Under the pieces are notes generated by a model, which did no database searches, had not been told where the DNA came from, and saw nothing but the letters and a program-made list of their open reading frames with translations. From Trichaptum fuscoviolaceum (Eukaryota > Basidiomycota > Agaricomycetes > Hymenochaetales > Trichaptaceae), in contig CAJSYZ010000005.1 in the NCBI GenBank assembly GCA_910574455.1, forward strand, positions 5,084,001 to 5,148,000: a DNA stretch of 64,000 nucleotides, read 5' to 3'. This document shows positions 59,826 through 64,000 of the stretch, one piece after another. Position numbers and translations under genes: made by a program. Numbering within the stretch: position 1 is the stretch's first letter; every line of letters starts with the position of its first letter.

Positions 59826-61486
59826 TCAATTCAAGGCTTTCTCGGCACTGACTTGGGATGCGACCTTGCCAACACCGCGCTCAGCCTTGATCAACCCAAA
59901 GCCGAAACTGACGCCGCCACCCGTCAATTGTCGCTCTTCGGCCTTACCCCCATTCTTCTCGTGTTCGTCAACTAGCTTGCATAATCCCTCCAACGTCGTC
60001 CAGCGTCCAGAATAGCCTAACCCACCCTTAGAAGGCGGAAGGCGTGCGCGAGAGTCGTCGAATATGAGGTGGACCATTACAAGGGCGAACATGGACGGTT
60101 GTAAGTTGACGAGATCACCACCAAGTGGGGGGATGAGCTTTGATATGTATGCAAAAGGCGCGGGAAGACGGGATAAGTACTGTCGACCGAGATACATAAT
60201 TTCGAAGACATGTGCGACAAGGAGCATGAGCGAAGGAGAGAGAACCGGGAATGTTGTACGCCCTTCTGTCAGCACATTCAGTGCATGGTAAACGTCACCA
60301 TATGTCGGCGGCGGGCCTGGGTCAGCTACGCAGAACGCTTGCCCCCCTACATCTGGACTCAGTTCTATCAAGCGCCTTTCGTAGCATAGATGTGCGATAG
60401 AGCAATTCTCTACGTAGATGAAGTTCTGTAGAACGTGGGGAATCCATGTCGGGTTAAGTTGCCGTATTAGATAGGCGCCACATAGAATATCGCCTCCGGG
60501 ACCGTAAATACCGTTGCCGGGGCGCAAGCAGCCCGTATGCAGTATCTTCCCATTGGGACCGCTGGCGGTCTTGTCAGCATCGCGGACAACCTTCTCTGCG
60601 ATGCTCTTCGTATATGCGTAGTTCGAAAAGAACTGGTCATGCTGCTTCGGAACAATTGCGTCGTCGTCGTTAATTACCTGGACAAAGAACGCAGGTGCCT
60701 TTTCCCAGGGCCATAGCCAGAATCGCGAGCGTCGCACAGAGATGCTACCAGAAGAAGTATAAACGAGAGCGGTGGCTCCGACCGATCTTGCCGCATCCAG
60801 CACATTCTTCGTTCCGAAAACATTGACCTTGGCAGAATACGGAACGAGCGACATCATGCGTTCATAAAACCGAATGTTCGCGGCAGTGTGGAAGACCGTC
60901 AGCTCAGGTTCGTCCGCATCACTTTCCGGCTGGGTGGTTGGCCATGGTGCTTCAAACGCAGCCTTGACTGCAAGGGAATCGGAGACGTCTACGACTCGGA
61001 AGTCGATATCCTTGGCTTTTCCGATTGTAAGGTCGGCTCGCGTCGGAGTGCGTATATCCAGCACCCGAATCTTCCTTGGGTCTTCGCCACGCAATAAGAG
61101 ATGCACAACAATCCATCCGCCGAGGAAACCGGCCTTCCTATGGGTGAGTGGATTTCATTATTTGCATATATCAGTTTACGCACCCCTCCAACAACGATGT
61201 ACCGTCTTCCTGTCCGTTCACCCAGTGCTTTGCGCACGTCGACCGGGCTCGTGCTGATCCTCTCGAAAGTTTCCTTCACCTCCTGGTCTGTGAAACGCTT
61301 CGGGCTGAAGGCCAGAGCCTCTCGAGGCACTTCCATGAGCTTTCGGTCATTGGTATATATGTAGAGATAGGCCAATGAGCAGAGTGCTGCGATGGCGCTG
61401 CCTGCGATGAGAATGGGATGCATTACACTCGCTTTGCCCCTAATTTCGGAGAAATTTGTAGTGAAACATGCCCTTACATAAGCCAT
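59826..61486 (-). CDS. Membrane-anchored 3-beta-HSD-like NAD(P)-dependent dehydrogenase
   Basis: Two exons (61486-61184, 61133-59826) sum to 1611 bases, 536 residues; a second Met at 61423 would give 515. An N-terminal hydrophobic helix (HPILIAGSAIAALCSLAYLY) anchors the protein, probably in the ER. An extended-SDR Rossmann motif is completed across the intron (YIVVGG joined to AGFLGGW). The active-site pattern is TALVYTSSGS with NYAYTKSIAEK (Tyr-x3-Lys), then the family sequence CLRPGNGIYGPGG and QNFIYVENCSIAH. These features match 3-beta-hydroxysteroid or sterol-4-carboxylate dehydrogenases such as Erg26. Because basidiomycetes have several related genes, I leave the substrate open. The tail after residue 430 is polar. 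Confidence 0.88.
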
Positions 61487-61989
61487 TATACGTGAGGCTG
61501 GGCGTTATCGGGGATGCATACTAGTAGTCAGGTGTGTCGCTTAGGAATGTCTTCATAGTCAGATTGGCAATGGATAACGGAGCTTAGAGTAGACTTGGGA
61601 GATGGTGAGCAAGAGTCAGGAACTTCTATATTGCGTCTTCATCTCTACAGACAATCACTGAGTTCAGCTGTCCTAGCATGTTATCGTAGACGTCTGCATG
61701 TTAAAGTGAAATTTTGTTTGCGTTCGAGGGATTTTAAAGATGTTGCCTTAGATCTACGTCCTCGATGATGTTGGATCAAAACACAAGTCACAAGCAACGT
61801 TTTTCCTTGAGAAGGTATCCGAGCAAGCTATATAACAACCCAAAACAAACGCGTCGCGTCCACTGGCACGCCGAGTCGCTGCCAGTGAGCACGTGTCAGG
61901 CCTCGAAATTTACACCAAGCCTAAGCTATCAACTCCTTGTCTCTTCCTTGCATGATATCAATGTACGCACAACCTGATTCTCTCAACTA
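61487..61989. promoter_or_regulatory. Divergent promoter region between HSD-like and IleRS genes
   Basis: About 500 bases between two divergent start codons. It contains CTGCCAGTGAGC at 61879-61890, a form of the motif seen in other intergenic regions here. No TATA box stands out. Confidence 0.4.
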
Positions 61990-64000
61990 ATGCTCGTGAA
62001 AAGAGTGTGCTCTCGCAGCACACTTTTCACTGTTTACTCGCCAAGCAGACTTCTTGCGACGGACGCCAAGTCATACTCGAAAACCTTGCTTCTCCCTCGG
62101 ACATCGTTCACACTGTGGTCAAATCCAAAGGACACTGAGCTTCCGTATAGCAAGAAGACCTCAGAAGACCTATATGCTTGGCAGGTTGGTGGACTTCCTT
62201 TGGAAAGAGGAGAGGATGGGAAATGACGCAGAAGATTATAGGCCAAGAATCGAGCAGGCCCTCTCTTTGTCCTTCACGATGGTCCACCTTACGCAAACGG
62301 GAGTTTACATATGGGTGTGTGTTAAGTCATAACTGCATCAAGTAGACGCTGGTGTTGACTATTTCCTGAAGGACATGCGCTGAACAAGATTGTGAAGGAC
62401 ATCATAAACAGATTTCAAGTCTTACGCGGTCGGAGAGTAAAGTCCGCCCATTCGCTAACATCGTCTAGCGTCATCGACAATTGACCATAGACCATGATAG
62501 CTATATCCCTGGATGGGATTGCCATGGACTCCCTATAGAAATGAAAACTCTGAAGGAGATGAAGGTAAGTGTTGCACTAATGAATAGAACCTTAAGCTCA
62601 TATTTCGGTACTTGTACCAGAAGGATCCTCGGATGCTACCTGCCCATGCTATTCGAAACGCTGCGAAAGCCGTCGCCAATCGAGAGATCCGGACTCAGCG
62701 TGAAGAATTTCAGGAGCTCGGAATAATGGCTGATTGGAGTGAAGAGGGAACATATCGAACCCTTGGTGCGATTCTACCTGAGTAACGTACTGAATACATG
62801 GTAACACCAATTCACTGTCTAGACATGAGCTATGAGATGCAGCAGCTTCGTGTATTCCAGAAAATGGTCGATAAAGGTGCGATAATGTCTTCCGATGGCT
62901 AACGCATTTCTCGTACTGATGCTCTTATAGGGCTCATATACCGTTCTCATCGACCGGTTCACTACTCGCCTTCTTCCCGCTCAGCTCTAGCCGAAGCAGA
63001 GTTGCAGTACCGGGATGACCATGTTTCCCGATCGGTTTACGTTTACTTTCGTCTTGCCACCCTCCCAAAGATTGCGGGTTTGGAGTGTAAAGGGTGGAAA
63101 GATGGAAATGTTGATGTAATGGTGTGGACAACGACGCCATGGACATTGACGGCGAATATGGTTGAGTGAACACCGATTTCATCTACTTTTGTATCTGACA
63201 TAAGTATAGGCTATCGCAGTAAACCCTGAGCTGCAGTACACTGGCTTGCTGATGCCAAACCACCGAATTGTCCTAGTCGCGAGCGAACGGATTGCGGATC
63301 TTCGATTGATTCTTGGCGCTGCATTCTTTTCCGATGTCAAGTCGATCTTGACTCTGAAGGGTAAGCAAGTTCTAGATTCATTTGTCTAAATTCAAACTCT
63401 ATTGCATCCAGGTGCCGAACTCGTTGGTTTAGAGTACCACACACTCTTTTCTTCGGCCGCTCCTTACACAATCATTCCCGCTTCCTTCGTCAGCGCCGAC
63501 TCCGGAACAGGACTCGTGCACTGCGCACCCGCACACGGTGTTGAGGACTATGTCACTCTGCAAGGTCTACGTTTAATCTCCAACGACAAGACTCGTCCGA
63601 ATCTACTCTGTCACGTCGATGGTGAGGGTAGGTTCAGCTCGGACGTCTCCGAAGTTGTTGGTGACGAGCTTGGCAAGAAGCTAGTTGGTCTTGCTGTGCT
63701 TGATAAGGGAACAGACTCGATCATCGAGATCTTACAGAATATGAACGGAGTTCTTGTGAAGGAGCAGAAGGTTACTCATAGGTACCCATATGACTGGAAG
63801 ACGGACAAACCAATCATTGTGACGTACGTTAAGATGTGTTTCTACCTTTTATCGACACTTAGTTAGACGTTCGTAGTGCTACATCGCAGTGGTTCGCGAA
63901 TCTTGGTGCGATAAAAGAAGATGCGTTGAATTCACTCAAGCATGTCAGCTTCTATCCCCCGGAATGTAAGCCCTCTATGTGATATCAATGCATCGTTTTT
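61990..64000 (+). CDS. Isoleucyl-tRNA synthetase, mitochondrial type, 5' part cut by window edge
   Basis: Exons 61990-62184, 62248-62314, 62372-62436, 62469-62564, 62621-62765, 62823-62876, 62931-63160, 63210-63360, 63412-63823 and 63877-63965 (continuing off the edge) keep one frame. The first 35 residues are basic and Ser/Thr-rich, as in a mitochondrial presequence. The class I HIGH motif is [17 protein letters not shown], split by an intron after HMG. The family sequence [17 protein letters not shown] follows, then the connecting editing domain with [16 protein letters not shown] and [17 protein letters not shown], and TSQWFANLG. It charges tRNA-Ile for mitochondrial translation. The KMSKS motif and anticodon-binding domain lie outside the window. 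Confidence 0.93.

Noticed and set aside
1..64000. tRNA, rRNA, CRISPR and riboswitch signals
   Set aside because: I looked for T-loop-like boxes, repeat-spacer patterns and conserved rRNA words on both strands and found none that held up.

Overview
The window reads as nuclear DNA of a filamentous basidiomycete, most likely a wood-decaying mushroom-forming fungus (Agaricomycetes). Genes are dense and on both strands. Most are split by many introns of about 45-70 bases with GT..AG ends, and there are micro-exons of 12 and 14 bases. The content includes a class II (lignin-degrading type) manganese peroxidase, GPI-anchored pepsin-like proteases, a GH16 glucanase and an EF-hand/ZZ protein family that I associate with mushrooms. 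I saw no bacterial-type genes, tRNA or rRNA genes, or CRISPR.

Layout. 1-14.5 kb: two divergent copies of an MFS monocarboxylate-type transporter (the left one cut by the window edge) enclose a secreted repeat-poor protein, a two-BIR survivin/Bir1-like protein and a WAPL cohesin-release protein; the last two are divergent across 281 bases. 15-20 kb: two tandem aspartic protease genes, the second damaged. 21-26 kb: a GH16 glucanase and a damaged gene of unknown function. 26.5-30.4 kb: a 13-exon EF-hand/ZZ protein. 31.5-37.1 kb: a coiled-coil protein, prolyl-tRNA synthetase and ribosomal protein eL42. 37.7-46.5 kb: a third, damaged aspartic protease, a FAD-linked oxidase, a BTB/POZ gene with an in-frame stop, and an NmrA-like reductase. 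48-51 kb: a KH-domain splicing-type protein and a 0.5 kb inverted-repeat transposable element. 51.8-64 kb: a B-type cyclin, a manganese peroxidase, a zinc polyol/alcohol dehydrogenase, a membrane-anchored 3-beta-HSD-like dehydrogenase and the 5' part of mitochondrial isoleucyl-tRNA synthetase.

How the parts relate. Core cell-cycle genes (Bir1, WAPL, cyclin B) and translation genes (ProRS, eL42, IleRS) alternate with accessory secreted or metabolic genes. I built exon models by hand and summed exon lengths for 17 genes; nearly all give an exact multiple of three. The exceptions (two proteases, the unknown gene at 23.4 kb, the right MFS copy, plus the BTB gene with a stop) are all accessory genes, mostly duplicated ones. 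This points to real gene decay after duplication rather than random sequence error. Stretches without a supported gene are listed as such.
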